Positions 8,217 through 15,569 of a stretch of DNA of 16,825 nucleotides are shown here, in pieces. The position numbers and the translations under genes are program-made. Source of the DNA: Pseudomonadota bacterium (GTDB lineage: Bacteria; Pseudomonadota; Gammaproteobacteria; Steroidobacterales; Steroidobacteraceae); the NCBI GenBank assembly GCA_023428645.1, contig JAEYXD010000002.1, positions 1 to 16,825 on the forward strand, written 5' to 3'. Position 1 is the first letter of the stretch. Each line of letters begins with the position of its first letter. Under the pieces are notes generated by a model. That model did no database searches. It saw only the letters and a list, made by a program, of their open reading frames with translations, and was not told where the DNA came from.

Positions 8217-8313
8217 ACATATGTGCATGACGGCGTTCATTCCGATACATGGCGCACGCTATGCAGGATCGGCGCGAAGGATCAGGCTTGGCCTTACTTC
8301 TCGCGGGGCGGCG

Positions 8314-8344
8314 CGAAAGCTTTCGTGCTTCTTCGTGAAAGAAG
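8314..8344. repeat. Two adjacent palindromes downstream of the FUSC gene
   Basis: A perfect 12-base palindrome CGAAAGCTTTCG (8314-8325) is followed after two bases by the stem CTTCTT-CGTGA-AAGAAG (8328-8344). They lie 50-80 bases beyond the FUSC stop codon. Neither is followed by a T-run on either strand, so a standard intrinsic terminator is not supported. They might stabilise the mRNA 3' end or bind a protein. Confidence 0.3.
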
Positions 8345-8395
8345 ACGCGATGACCAGAGTCCGCTATCGAGGACGCGCGGCGACGAGCGCGATCG

Positions 8396-10279
8396 TCAGT
8401 TCGCTGCCTTGCGAAGCTCGGGCACAACTTGCCGTTCGTGCACCAGGCATTCGTAGAGATGGAGCAGGTCGCGCTCGAGCGCGCGCGGCAATGGGCCGGG
8501 ATGCGACGGCTCCGTGTTGTTGCGGATGCAGGCGATATAGTCTTCGAGCGTTGCGTGAACCCTGGCGCGGTCATCGGCGGAAATGGCGCTGGCGGACCCT
8601 GGCGGAACGGCACCGCCGTGTTGTTCCATTTGCCAGCACATGGACAGCGTTCGATACGCCAGCCTCTCGGTTGCGGCAATCGTAGGCCAGATCTGTTCGG
8701 CGGTGCTCTTCTCGCTGGATGTGGCGACCAGGCTGTCCTCGTAACCGTGCGCGAGCGCGAACGATGCCCACTGCAAATCTTTGCGCGCCTTCCTGGCCGC
8801 TGGAGTGATCACCGAGCCTCGGGACGCATGCTCCACCGCCTCATCGACTGCCGAAATCGTGCGCACCAGCAGTTCGGGAATTTGCGGTGTCACGGCGCGT
8901 GGCGGAAGGAGCCGAAACGCGATCAGTGCCGTCAAACATCCGGCCAACGTATCGACGCCTCGCGCAAGCAGATAGGAAACCGGATCCGGCAACGGATGCG
9001 CACCGCCAACGATCGTGAAGGCGAGGCCCGTGATGAATATCGCCGCGAGCGCGTAGCTGCTCGGAACCAGCAGTTGCACCGCGAACTGCAGCGCCAGCAA
9101 CGTGACCGCGAGCCATATTCCCTGCGGGTGCACCAGCAGGATCGCGCTGGCGAGTATCAGTCCGAGCCACGTGCCCACGGTGCGCTCGACGCTGCGACGA
9201 AGCGTGTGCGGCCAATCGAAGCCTTGATGGAGCACGAGCACCGCAGCCGCAACGGCCCAGTATGTGCGCTCTATATGAACCGCGGCGGCGATACCGCCAA
9301 CGACGACCGACGCGATTCCGACACGGAGGATGATGCGCAAGGAGTTGGAGCCCGGTTGCAACGCCTCCGCGAGGGCGGAGAACGCGCTTGGCCGTCGCAG
9401 CGCCTCCGCGGCGACGGCAACCTCGGCCGATTCCTGCTTGCTCTGCACCTGGGATGCGAGCGCCTTGGTCCGCTCGAGCACCTGCGGCGATGGCTTCTGT
9501 TTGCGGCTCGCGGCTGCCAACGCTTTGGCGAATTGCAAATTCAATTCAGAGCTGATCGCGCGCAGCCGGCTCACCGTGGCGTTCGGACGAGGGTGCACCG
9601 GCTGTTGAGTCACCATGACGGCGGATGAGGTGTGGAGCGCCATGGCCGCGCGATCTCGAGCCGCAGGTTCCTGCGCAGTGCCTAAGGCATTGATGTACGC
9701 GATCACGGCCTTGGCTGCGGTCGCAACGGCCTTGCGCTCCGGTCCGCGTGGCGCGAACAGCGCTCCTGACATGTTGACGATCCATGCGAAGGCGCCACCG
9801 CAGAACACGAACAAGGCCGCCTTTGCAGGGCTGACGCCTGCCGCCGGAATCGCTGTCCCCGCGGCGAATACGAGCGTGAACATGTACGCACCCGGCGGCC
9901 CCAGCTGCAATGCGTTGCTCAACCAGGTGGCGATCACCGCCACCGCGGCGACGGCAAGAACCACCGCCCAGGCAGTCTTCGAAACGACCATGCCCAGCGG
10001 CACCAGGATCGTCAATGCGATCACCACCACGCCCAGGTGCTCCGCGCGGCTGAGATATGGTCGGCCACTGCCGTACATGGCAGTGAAGGCGCCGAGCACG
10101 CCCATGAGACCGGCATAGAGGTCACTGAACCACCAGCCGGTAACAAGCGGCACGGCCATGCACACGCTCGCACGCGCTGCCCGCGACCACGTTCCCGGAG
10201 GCGGCGGATGCACGTCGAACAGGCCGTGCAGCAACTTCGATGCAGTCGAAGCCCGAGGGGGAGAAGCGGCCATAGCCAT
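8396..10279 (-). CDS. FUSC-family inner-membrane transporter (aromatic-acid/fusaric-acid exporter type)
   Basis: A 627-residue membrane protein with the two-block layout of the FUSC/YccS group. Membrane segments cluster at about 36-175 (for example LMGVLGAFTAMYGSGRP at 58-74), then a cytoplasmic helical stretch at about 176-313. A second membrane block at about 318-460 contains the typical FUSC_2 region around YWAVAAAVLVLHQGF (340-354) and the following arginine-rich RRSVERTVGTWLG (361-373). A soluble C-terminal helical domain follows. Relatives have been linked to export of aromatic acids and related compounds; the substrate here cannot be read from sequence. Two in-frame ATGs, at 10279 and 10273, compete as start and neither has a visible ribosome site. 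It is probably a separate transcription unit: 317 bases separate it from the PhoX gene and 285 from the export operon. Confidence 0.88.
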   Translation of the reverse strand: MAMAASPPRASTASKLLHGLFDVHPPPPGTWSRAARASVCMAVPLVTGWWFSDLYAGLMGVLGAFTAMYGSGRPYLSRAEHLGVVVIALTILVPLGMVVSKTAWAVVLAVAAVAVIATWLSNALQLGPPGAYMFTLVFAAGTAIPAAGVSPAKAALFVFCGGAFAWIVNMSGALFAPRGPERKAVATAAKAVIAYINALGTAQEPAARDRAAMALHTSSAVMVTQQPVHPRPNATVSRLRAISSELNLQFAKALAAASRKQKPSPQVLERTKALASQVQSKQESAEVAVAAEALRRPSAFSALAEALQPGSNSLRIILRVGIASVVVGGIAAAVHIERTYWAVAAAVLVLHQGFDWPHTLRRSVERTVGTWLGLILASAILLVHPQGIWLAVTLLALQFAVQLLVPSSYALAAIFITGLAFTIVGGAHPLPDPVSYLLARGVDTLAGCLTALIAFRLLPPRAVTPQIPELLVRTISAVDEAVEHASRGSVITPAARKARKDLQWASFALAHGYEDSLVATSSEKSTAEQIWPTIAATERLAYRTLSMCWQMEQHGGAVPPGSASAISADDRARVHATLEDYIACIRNNTEPSHPGPLPRALERDLLHLYECLVHERQVVPELRKAAN

Positions 10280-10596
10280 ACACTATGCGCGGGCAAGCAC
10301 CTTGGATCCTGCGCGCAGCATCGCTTCACCTTGCGGCAGTGCCGAATCTCACGCCATTGGCCACTCGTGCGTGCCCCCATGTACTCATGGAGCTGCCGCA
10401 TGGTCATCAGCAGAATTCGCATCGGCTCTCGCCGCGCCTGAAGTCCCAGGGCACAGATGGGTGCAACGCAGTCCTGTCGAGGACATTCATTTTCATCCGG
10501 TCGAGCCGCGCACCCTGCGCGCTACGATCAGCGCGAGTTTCTAGCGCATGCCGGCCCTCGCGAGGAGCCAGCGCCGTTCGTGATCAGCGATGAGCA
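10280..10596. other. 317-base intergenic gap between PhoX and FUSC genes
   Basis: No convincing gene, RNA or strong promoter is visible. The gap should hold the end of the PhoX transcript and the FUSC promoter. It contains a hairpin at 10518-10535 and a small inverted repeat GTCCT-GTCG-AGGAC at 10471-10484. An open frame reading leftward from ATG 10422 runs into the FUSC gene in another frame and looks random. Confidence 0.5.
10518..10535. repeat. Inverted repeat, possible transcript-end hairpin
   Basis: CGCGCT (10518-10523) and AGCGCG (10530-10535) form a perfect 6-base stem with loop ACGATC, about 62 bases past the PhoX stop. The AGTTTCT tract lies on the high-coordinate side, which would suit a plus-strand terminator, yet no plus-strand gene is seen. 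A terminator role for PhoX is therefore weak. Confidence 0.25.
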
Positions 10597-11817
10597 TCAG
10601 GGATTCGCCGGAACCATGAATGGTCCCGACACCTCGTACGTCACGCCGTCACTCGATACGCCGCGCGCGCCACGCTGGGAGCTGAAGTACAGCCGTGTGC
10701 CCGAAGGATCGAACGCAGGCCCGGTGACCTCCGACTGTTCGTGCCCCTCCACCTGCACGATGGGCATAGGACCGTCGGCCGTGAGCGCGACGATTTGCAT
10801 GTTGTCGCCATCTTCGGCGACGAGCACATCGCCGGCCGATGTCGTGGTGATGTTATCCACGCCGACGAGCACGGGATCGGATACTCGAGCCGCGTCGTAC
10901 AAAATCCTGAGACGCTGCTTGGCGATGTCGAAGGCCCACACGCGATTGTCGATTTTGGTCGCGAAGAACACGGTGCCGTGCGCATGCCAGCACCCTTCCC
11001 CACCACGAAACGCGGTCGTTCGCGGCGCCTGCAAGCGAGTGGGCACGCTCTTGCCGGATGCGTCCTCGATCGCATGCCAGGTAACGCGTCCGCCGTCGGT
11101 TCCGTCCCATTCGGCCGCCTCCAATGTGCCGCTCGCAAGATCGGGAATGCCCGTCCGCGCATCACGACGAGCGGGCGTGAAGCGATACCAGCGCCCGTCC
11201 GGAAGATCCTCCGTGAGATACACCTGCATCGTCGTCGGATCGATCGCGGCGGCTTCGTGCACGAAGGCACCGAGGGCCGGCCAGGATCGAGCGGGTGCCA
11301 CGCCGAGCGGATCGCATTCCCACACCAAGCCCGTGGGATGCTCCTCGCAGGACAGCCAGGTGCCCCAGGGCGTCGGCCCACCGGCGCAATTCAGACTCGT
11401 ATTTCCCAAGATGCGATAAGCGTCGACGATCTCGCCGCGGGCATCGAATCGCAACGCACTCGCACCGCCGCCACCGCTTGCGAGCTCCGAGTTCGATGCA
11501 TACACCCAGCCGCCCTCTTGCGTCGCGAACGTGGCGCCGCCATCCGGTGCTGCGTGCCAGGTGAAAGCGCGCTCCGCGATCGGCCGCTGACCGGACCGCG
11601 CCACGATGCGTGAGCGGAACCCTCTTGGCAGCCGCAAGCCGTTCGCATCCGGCAGGCCGAGCGGCCCTACCGTGGCGAGCCGCGAAGACTGCGACGCGGT
11701 CTTCGGCACCGATGCCCACGCAGGCAAGGTCGGAATGCAGATGCTCACGCCGGCCGCGGCAAGACTGCGCGTCAGGCACTCACGGCGGGTCATGGGTCGA
11801 TGCACGGTTTCACTCAT
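10597..11817 (-). CDS. Tat-exported PhoX/DUF839-family protein (alkaline phosphatase PhoX-like)
   Basis: A 406-residue protein with a twin-arginine signal: TRRECLTRS at residues 10-18, hydrophobic LAAAGVSICIPTLPAWA after it, cleavage near 36. The mature part has PhoX/DUF839 hallmarks: NCAGGPTPWGTWLSCEEH at 143-160, HEAA at 187-190, GGEGCW at 272-277, VDNI at 320-323, AEDG at 334-337 and FDPSGTRLYFSSQR at 369-382. In characterised PhoX enzymes a cysteine and several acidic residues hold an iron-calcium cofactor; C157 with E158/E159 and the other acidic residues sit where such ligands would be expected, but I have not aligned them. PhoX enzymes release phosphate from phosphoesters in the periplasm. 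The protein is shorter than many PhoX enzymes, and no phosphate-regulon gene is nearby, so the substrate is uncertain. ATG 11817 has GGAG 11 bases upstream; ATG 11793 (MTRREC) is the alternative. Confidence 0.85.
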   Translation of the reverse strand: MSETVHRPMTRRECLTRSLAAAGVSICIPTLPAWASVPKTASQSSRLATVGPLGLPDANGLRLPRGFRSRIVARSGQRPIAERAFTWHAAPDGGATFATQEGGWVYASNSELASGGGGASALRFDARGEIVDAYRILGNTSLNCAGGPTPWGTWLSCEEHPTGLVWECDPLGVAPARSWPALGAFVHEAAAIDPTTMQVYLTEDLPDGRWYRFTPARRDARTGIPDLASGTLEAAEWDGTDGGRVTWHAIEDASGKSVPTRLQAPRTTAFRGGEGCWHAHGTVFFATKIDNRVWAFDIAKQRLRILYDAARVSDPVLVGVDNITTTSAGDVLVAEDGDNMQIVALTADGPMPIVQVEGHEQSEVTGPAFDPSGTRLYFSSQRGARGVSSDGVTYEVSGPFMVPANP

Positions 11818-11935
11818 GGGGATGGATTCTCCATTGGAAGAGAGCCAGCCTCGTGCGCAGTGAGCGTACGGGACCGGCGTGGCGGCAAGATGACCCGCGA
11901 GCGCCGGCGCCCAGAATTGACCCTACGGTGCCGAA

Positions 11936-12994
11936 TTAGTTTCGGCCGATCGAAGGCGGCGAGCCCGACCCTTTCGAGGGCTGGCGCGCCGCGGCTTTCT
12001 CTTCCTCGCGGGCACCCGCCAGGATTCCCGGCAGTGCGTAGTTGCCCTCGTGGCACGCGTATTCGTAGATCGGCGTTGGCAGCTGATGCAAAGGCATCTC
12101 GCCGCGCCACGGAGCGGTGAAGATCTCCGGGTCTTCGACCTTGAACTCATAGCGGATGCTCGTCGGCCCGGTGCGCGTAAAGCGTTCGACGACCTTCAAC
12201 TTTTCAGAGGTCGGCGCGCGACGATAGATGGCGCCGCCGCCGATCTGAAGGTATTGCTGAGGATTGAACTGGCTCGTCTCGACGACCAGCGTGTCGCCTT
12301 CCCATCGGCCGACCGAGTGGCCGAGCCAAGGACGAATCGCATCCGGGAGTCGCGCGCCGTCGAGATGAATGATGCGCGCATCGTGCGGCATCTCGACCAT
12401 GATCATCACGTGCTTCGGCCCTTGGACGATCTGGTAGTTGCTGTTGTAGATCACCGGCAGCATCGGTGGGCCGGAGGCATTGCCGAATGCGGCGAGACAG
12501 CGTTCGCCCAACGGGCGGCCTTCGGGGCCTTCGAAGGCGCGCTCGCTGGCTGCGTTGTTGATCTCAGCCGAGAGCTTCGCGCCCAACGGCGTGAACGGCG
12601 GCAATCGGCCGTTCTGCGGTTCGACGATCAGTGAGCTGCGATATTGGCCGTCCACATGAGCGATCTTCGTGCCCAGATCCATCCAGAACAGGTTGTAGCC
12701 GCCTGGATCGCCGCCCGCCTTGAGCTCGACGCCGGGATCGCTGGGCGCATCCGCGGCTGCGAGCCGCTTCGCCATCGACATCTCCATGGCGCGCGCTTCT
12801 TGTTCCGTCAGGACCAGCTTGTTGCCGAGCATCGTGGGCCGCTCGACGGGCGTCAGTGTGGAGTTCGTCCATACGCCTTGCAGATCGGGTTGTCCGTGCG
12901 ACGTCCTGGGCGCGCGATACTCCGCGGCCTCTGTCGTCGAGACCACGAACGCGAGCAAGCAGAGCAACGGCGCGGGTGCCTGAGGGTTGAGCAT
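11936..12994 (-). CDS. Exported protein of unknown function ('PDLQGVW' family)
   Basis: A 352-residue protein with a signal peptide (APLLCLLAFVVSTTEA, cleavage near residue 23) and then sequence typical of a large uncharacterised family in soil Proteobacteria and Acidobacteria: GQPDLQGVWTN (34-44), QNGRLPPFTPLG (127-138), CLAAFGNASGPPMLP (167-181), YNSNYQIVQG (183-192), a PHDARIIHLDG segment (204-214) and GRWEGDTLVVETSQFNP (230-246). GTG- and W-rich strands suggest a beta-rich fold. I know of no established function and assign none. ATG 12994 is well supported by GGAG at 13001-13004, six bases upstream. It ends with TAA at 11938, 118 bases before the PhoX start, so the two may be co-transcribed (inference). 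Confidence 0.8.
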   Translation of the reverse strand: MLNPQAPAPLLCLLAFVVSTTEAAEYRAPRTSHGQPDLQGVWTNSTLTPVERPTMLGNKLVLTEQEARAMEMSMAKRLAAADAPSDPGVELKAGGDPGGYNLFWMDLGTKIAHVDGQYRSSLIVEPQNGRLPPFTPLGAKLSAEINNAASERAFEGPEGRPLGERCLAAFGNASGPPMLPVIYNSNYQIVQGPKHVMIMVEMPHDARIIHLDGARLPDAIRPWLGHSVGRWEGDTLVVETSQFNPQQYLQIGGGAIYRRAPTSEKLKVVERFTRTGPTSIRYEFKVEDPEIFTAPWRGEMPLHQLPTPIYEYACHEGNYALPGILAGAREEEKAAARQPSKGSGSPPSIGRN

Positions 12995-13104
12995 TGGACG
13001 CTCCGAATGGTGAGTCTTGGTGGTGACCGAATACGAGAGGCAGGATCAATGATCACTGCAGTCGCGTAGTTTGAGCCACGAATCGACCTCCTTGCCTCGA
13101 CTTG

Positions 13105-13120
13105 AACAAAGTTAACGACG
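13105..13120 (-). promoter_or_regulatory. AT-rich motif resembling one upstream of the propeller-cytochrome gene
   Basis: The plus strand reads AACAAAGTTAACGACG here and AACGAAGTTTACTACG at 15329-15344, identical at 13 of 16 positions in the same orientation. Both copies are upstream of a minus-strand gene for an exported protein (about 110 bases before ATG 12994 here). It could be a shared regulator site, but two copies are weak evidence. Confidence 0.2.
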
Positions 13121-13233
13121 GAGCGCGGTTGAATCCCGCTATGTGGATCTGCCCGCTTCCGCGCGGCGGATTTGGGGTCCCGGCACAGGCGCATCGCAAG
13201 ACCGCGTCCCGCGATACGCCCGCCCTCGCCGGT

Positions 13234-13250
13234 GCCGCGCGAATCGCGGC
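13234..13250 (-). terminator. GC-rich hairpin directly after the propeller-cytochrome stop codon
   Basis: GCCGCG (13234-13239) and CGCGGC (13245-13250) form a perfect 6-base stem with a 5-base loop, starting on the base after the stop codon at 13253-13251. There is no U-run, so it may be a transcript-end stabiliser or a Rho-linked end rather than an intrinsic terminator. Confidence 0.3.
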
Positions 13251-15110
13251 TCAGCGCGCCTCGTTCGGATCTACCGTCTTGGCACCCTTGGTCACCGGAC
13301 TGCCGACCGACTTGCCCTTGTAGTCGACCTGGTTCTTGGCGCCGTGCTTCGACAGCTTCACCGCCCCGGTCACCTTCGTGAACGGCCCTTTGTATTTGGC
13401 GATGTGGTTGTTGCTCAGCTTGGGGCTGGGGATCGCCCGCAACGTCGTGATCGCGTCCTTGTCCGGGTAGAGCACCGACGCCGTGCCACCGTACCCGTTG
13501 CTCGTCGCCGAACGCGGCGCATACCAGATCGCGCCGCCCAACGCAGGCTCGATCTTGGGCATGTCCGTGCGCGCGGGTAATGGATAGACCGTGAACTTCT
13601 CCGACTTCTGATCGAACTTCGTCAGGTAGTTCATCGAAGAGATCCAGACGTTGTCCCACTCATCCGGCTTCGCATCGTAGGGTTGCGAGTACTTGATCGG
13701 CACGTCGCGCTCGGTCACCGCTTCCGTCTTGGCATCGATTCGCGCGAGCTTGCCGTACTTGCCCTTGTACCCGTAGACACCGAACCAGATGTTGTTCATC
13801 GAGTCCGGCCCGCCGCGCCGCAAGCTGTTGGGCCAGGTCTTCGCCTTGAACCGTGTGAACGTTTCGGTCTTCGGATCGAAGCGCGTGAATGCGCCGGTGA
13901 AATATTCGGCGTACCAGACTTTGTCGTCGTAATCGACATCCAAGCCATAGGGACTCGCATTGGCCACCGGGCTTTCCCAGTAAGTGATCGAGTCGGTGGC
14001 CCGCTTCCAAACGCCGATCTTGTTGCCGATGAGACTGGAAAACCAGATATCGCCCTTGGAATCGAACACCGGCGTGTTGCCGTGCAACCCGAGCTCCGTC
14101 ACCTGGTAGATGTCGAACAGCCCCGTTTGCGGATCGAGATGCGCAAGGAAGTTGCCGCTGCCCGCGGACCAGACCGTGCCATCGCCATCGACCGTGAGGC
14201 CGTGCGTGCTGTTGCCTTCGGGGAGCCGGTACACCGTGTAGACGGCCGTTGCCGGATCGATGCGCAAGATGTTGCGCCCGGCCGTCGCGTACACGATGCC
14301 GTCGTTGTCGAAATGCACGTCGTGAGAGATGTGGCCGGGCACGCGATACTCGATGTACTGCGCTTTGGCGAGCGCGGCGGTATCGACAGCGGGCCATTCA
14401 TCTTGCAGCACGGCGCGCTGCTTGGCGTTCGGGCCAAAGTTCGCGGCGAGATAATCCATCAGGATCGGATAGTCCTGCGCGCTGAGACGCTCGGCGCTCA
14501 CGATCGGAGGGCCGTCGCTGAGACCAGCGCTCCTGAACAGACCGCCCTCGGCCGGGCTCTTGAGCATGAGTCCCGCCATTGCCTCCCAACCTTCGCGAGA
14601 CAAGGCCTTGCCAGGCGCCCAGTTCACTCCATGACACACCATGCAGGCATGTTCGAGGATGTCGCGGCCTCGCCCGGGCGGGTAGATTTCCTCGTAGGTC
14701 TGCACGAGCACCCCGTCCTTGTAGGTTTCGCGTCCGGTGTAGTTGTGCTTCGGAGGTACGAGCCTGACCGCGAGATTGGTCTTGGCGTGCCCGCCCGCCG
14801 TCACCGCGACCGACGTCGGCGCCAATGCCAGGCCGTCCTTGCTTGGGGCGTACCAATGAGCGACCTCGATTTCGTAGGTCCCCGGAAACAGGTTGACTGC
14901 GCGAAACGTGCCGTTGACCGCGAACACGCCGTAGCCCACGTTCTTCTCTTTGTTCCAGAGATACACCGGCACGACGGTCGACTGCGGCACGCCCGTCACC
15001 GCGCCGGACACCTCGCCGAATCCGGGCAGCACCGCGGCCTGGGCGACCGCGACCGTGCCGAGGAGTGCGGCTGCGATGAGTCCGCCGGCCACTCGACTTT
15101 TGTTGTTCAT
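13251..15110 (-). CDS. Exported fusion: Ig-like domain, cytochrome c haem site and streptogramin-lyase-type beta-propeller
   Basis: A 619-residue protein with a signal peptide (GGLIAAALLGTVAVAQA, cleavage near residue 26). Residues about 30-117 look like a carboxypeptidase-regulatory or similar Ig-like beta-sandwich (VSGAVTGV, then FPGTYEIEVAHWYAPS). A c-type haem site CMVCH at 156-160 follows, with M179 or M182 as possible distal ligand. Residues about 250-560 form a seven-blade-type propeller of the virginiamycin B lyase (Vgb) group, with repeats such as HGLTVDGDGTVWSAGSGN (303-320), NTPVFDSKGDIWFSS (345-359) and YGLDVDYDDKVWYAEY (388-403). The C-terminal tail is lysine-rich. Known Vgb enzymes linearise streptogramin antibiotics in the cytoplasm; a haem-bearing periplasmic version more likely does redox work, so I do not call resistance. 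ATG 15110 has GGGGG seven bases upstream. Confidence 0.85.
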   Translation of the reverse strand: MNNKSRVAGGLIAAALLGTVAVAQAAVLPGFGEVSGAVTGVPQSTVVPVYLWNKEKNVGYGVFAVNGTFRAVNLFPGTYEIEVAHWYAPSKDGLALAPTSVAVTAGGHAKTNLAVRLVPPKHNYTGRETYKDGVLVQTYEEIYPPGRGRDILEHACMVCHGVNWAPGKALSREGWEAMAGLMLKSPAEGGLFRSAGLSDGPPIVSAERLSAQDYPILMDYLAANFGPNAKQRAVLQDEWPAVDTAALAKAQYIEYRVPGHISHDVHFDNDGIVYATAGRNILRIDPATAVYTVYRLPEGNSTHGLTVDGDGTVWSAGSGNFLAHLDPQTGLFDIYQVTELGLHGNTPVFDSKGDIWFSSLIGNKIGVWKRATDSITYWESPVANASPYGLDVDYDDKVWYAEYFTGAFTRFDPKTETFTRFKAKTWPNSLRRGGPDSMNNIWFGVYGYKGKYGKLARIDAKTEAVTERDVPIKYSQPYDAKPDEWDNVWISSMNYLTKFDQKSEKFTVYPLPARTDMPKIEPALGGAIWYAPRSATSNGYGGTASVLYPDKDAITTLRAIPSPKLSNNHIAKYKGPFTKVTGAVKLSKHGAKNQVDYKGKSVGSPVTKGAKTVDPNEAR

Positions 15111-15301
15111 AAAGCTACCCCCGAAGTTGAAAGCCGGATTCTTGATGTATGCCGGACTGGCGCCCGGCAGAAGCGGTGACCGATCGCAAAATGGTTCGCA
15201 CAGCCGACGACGGCGCGTCTCCGTGCTGCCCTCGATGCGCGCAGGTGCAGGCTCATCGCTGCGCCGACTTCGCCGGCCGACGGGCTGTGTTATTGAGGGC
15301 T

Positions 15302-15330
15302 ACTGTATTTCGCCTGGGCGCACAATGCAA
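15302..15330 (-). promoter_or_regulatory. Candidate sigma-70-like promoter of the propeller-cytochrome gene
   Basis: The minus strand shows TTGCAT (15330-15325), a 17-base spacer and TACAGT (15307-15302). Both boxes match consensus at four of six positions and the spacing is ideal. Transcription would start near 15295, giving a leader of about 185 bases. The AT-rich repeat region lies immediately upstream of the -35 box, where an activator or UP-element would sit. Confidence 0.4.
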
Positions 15331-15350
15331 CGAAGTTTACTACGTTTACT
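15329..15350 (-). promoter_or_regulatory. AT-rich repeat patch overlapping the -35 region
   Basis: This patch contains GTTTAC-TAC-GTTTAC (15335-15349) as a direct repeat with a 9-base period. Its left part is the 16-base motif shared with 13105-13120. Its place directly behind the promoter suggests a regulator site, but the binding factor is unknown. Confidence 0.25.
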
Positions 15351-15569
15351 TTTAGATGTAGCGGCGAACTTCGCAACGGAACGTGAACCAATTTGTCAAC
15401 GTCGCAAGGCGGGTTCGGCGCGGCCTCGGGCATTCGTGGGATCGCCGCAACGACAGGCGACCTCATCGTGTTCAATTGCATGATCAACTGACGGCGGTTC
15501 TCGCAACCTCGCCGCGGCGTTGCGACGGGTCAGCGCATCGGCATCCTGCTACGAACGAACGTGCGGCGC

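Larger units (their letters stand above)
12995..13250. other. 256-base intergenic gap upstream of the PDLQGVW-family gene
   Basis: This gap holds the ribosome site GGAG (13001-13004) of the gene below, an AT-rich patch at 13101-13117 that includes the GTTAAC palindrome, and a hairpin touching the end of the propeller gene at 13234-13250. No small gene is supported. Confidence 0.5.
15111..15569. other. 459-base intergenic gap upstream of the propeller-cytochrome gene
   Basis: This gap contains a good candidate promoter (15302-15330), an AT-rich patch with GTTTAC repeated at 15335-15340 and 15344-15349, and the ribosome site at 15118-15122. Short open frames on both strands (for example a 65-residue one reading leftward from 15487) have no family features or ribosome sites, so no gene is called. 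A short palindrome GCGCT-C-AGCGC (15566-15576) overlaps the stop of the serine-hydrolase gene. Confidence 0.5.

Noticed and set aside
10457..11419. 320-codon plus-strand open frame over the PhoX-like gene
   Set aside because: It is antisense to a gene with a Tat signal and PhoX motifs, and its Ser/Arg/Pro-rich translation shows no family features.
12853..13659. 268-codon minus-strand open frame bridging two genes
   Set aside because: It overlaps the end of the propeller gene and the start of the PDLQGVW-family gene in another frame; the translation looks random and has no ribosome site.
13683..15179. 498-codon open frame on the plus strand
   Set aside because: It is antisense to the propeller-cytochrome gene, whose haem and propeller motifs are unmistakable.
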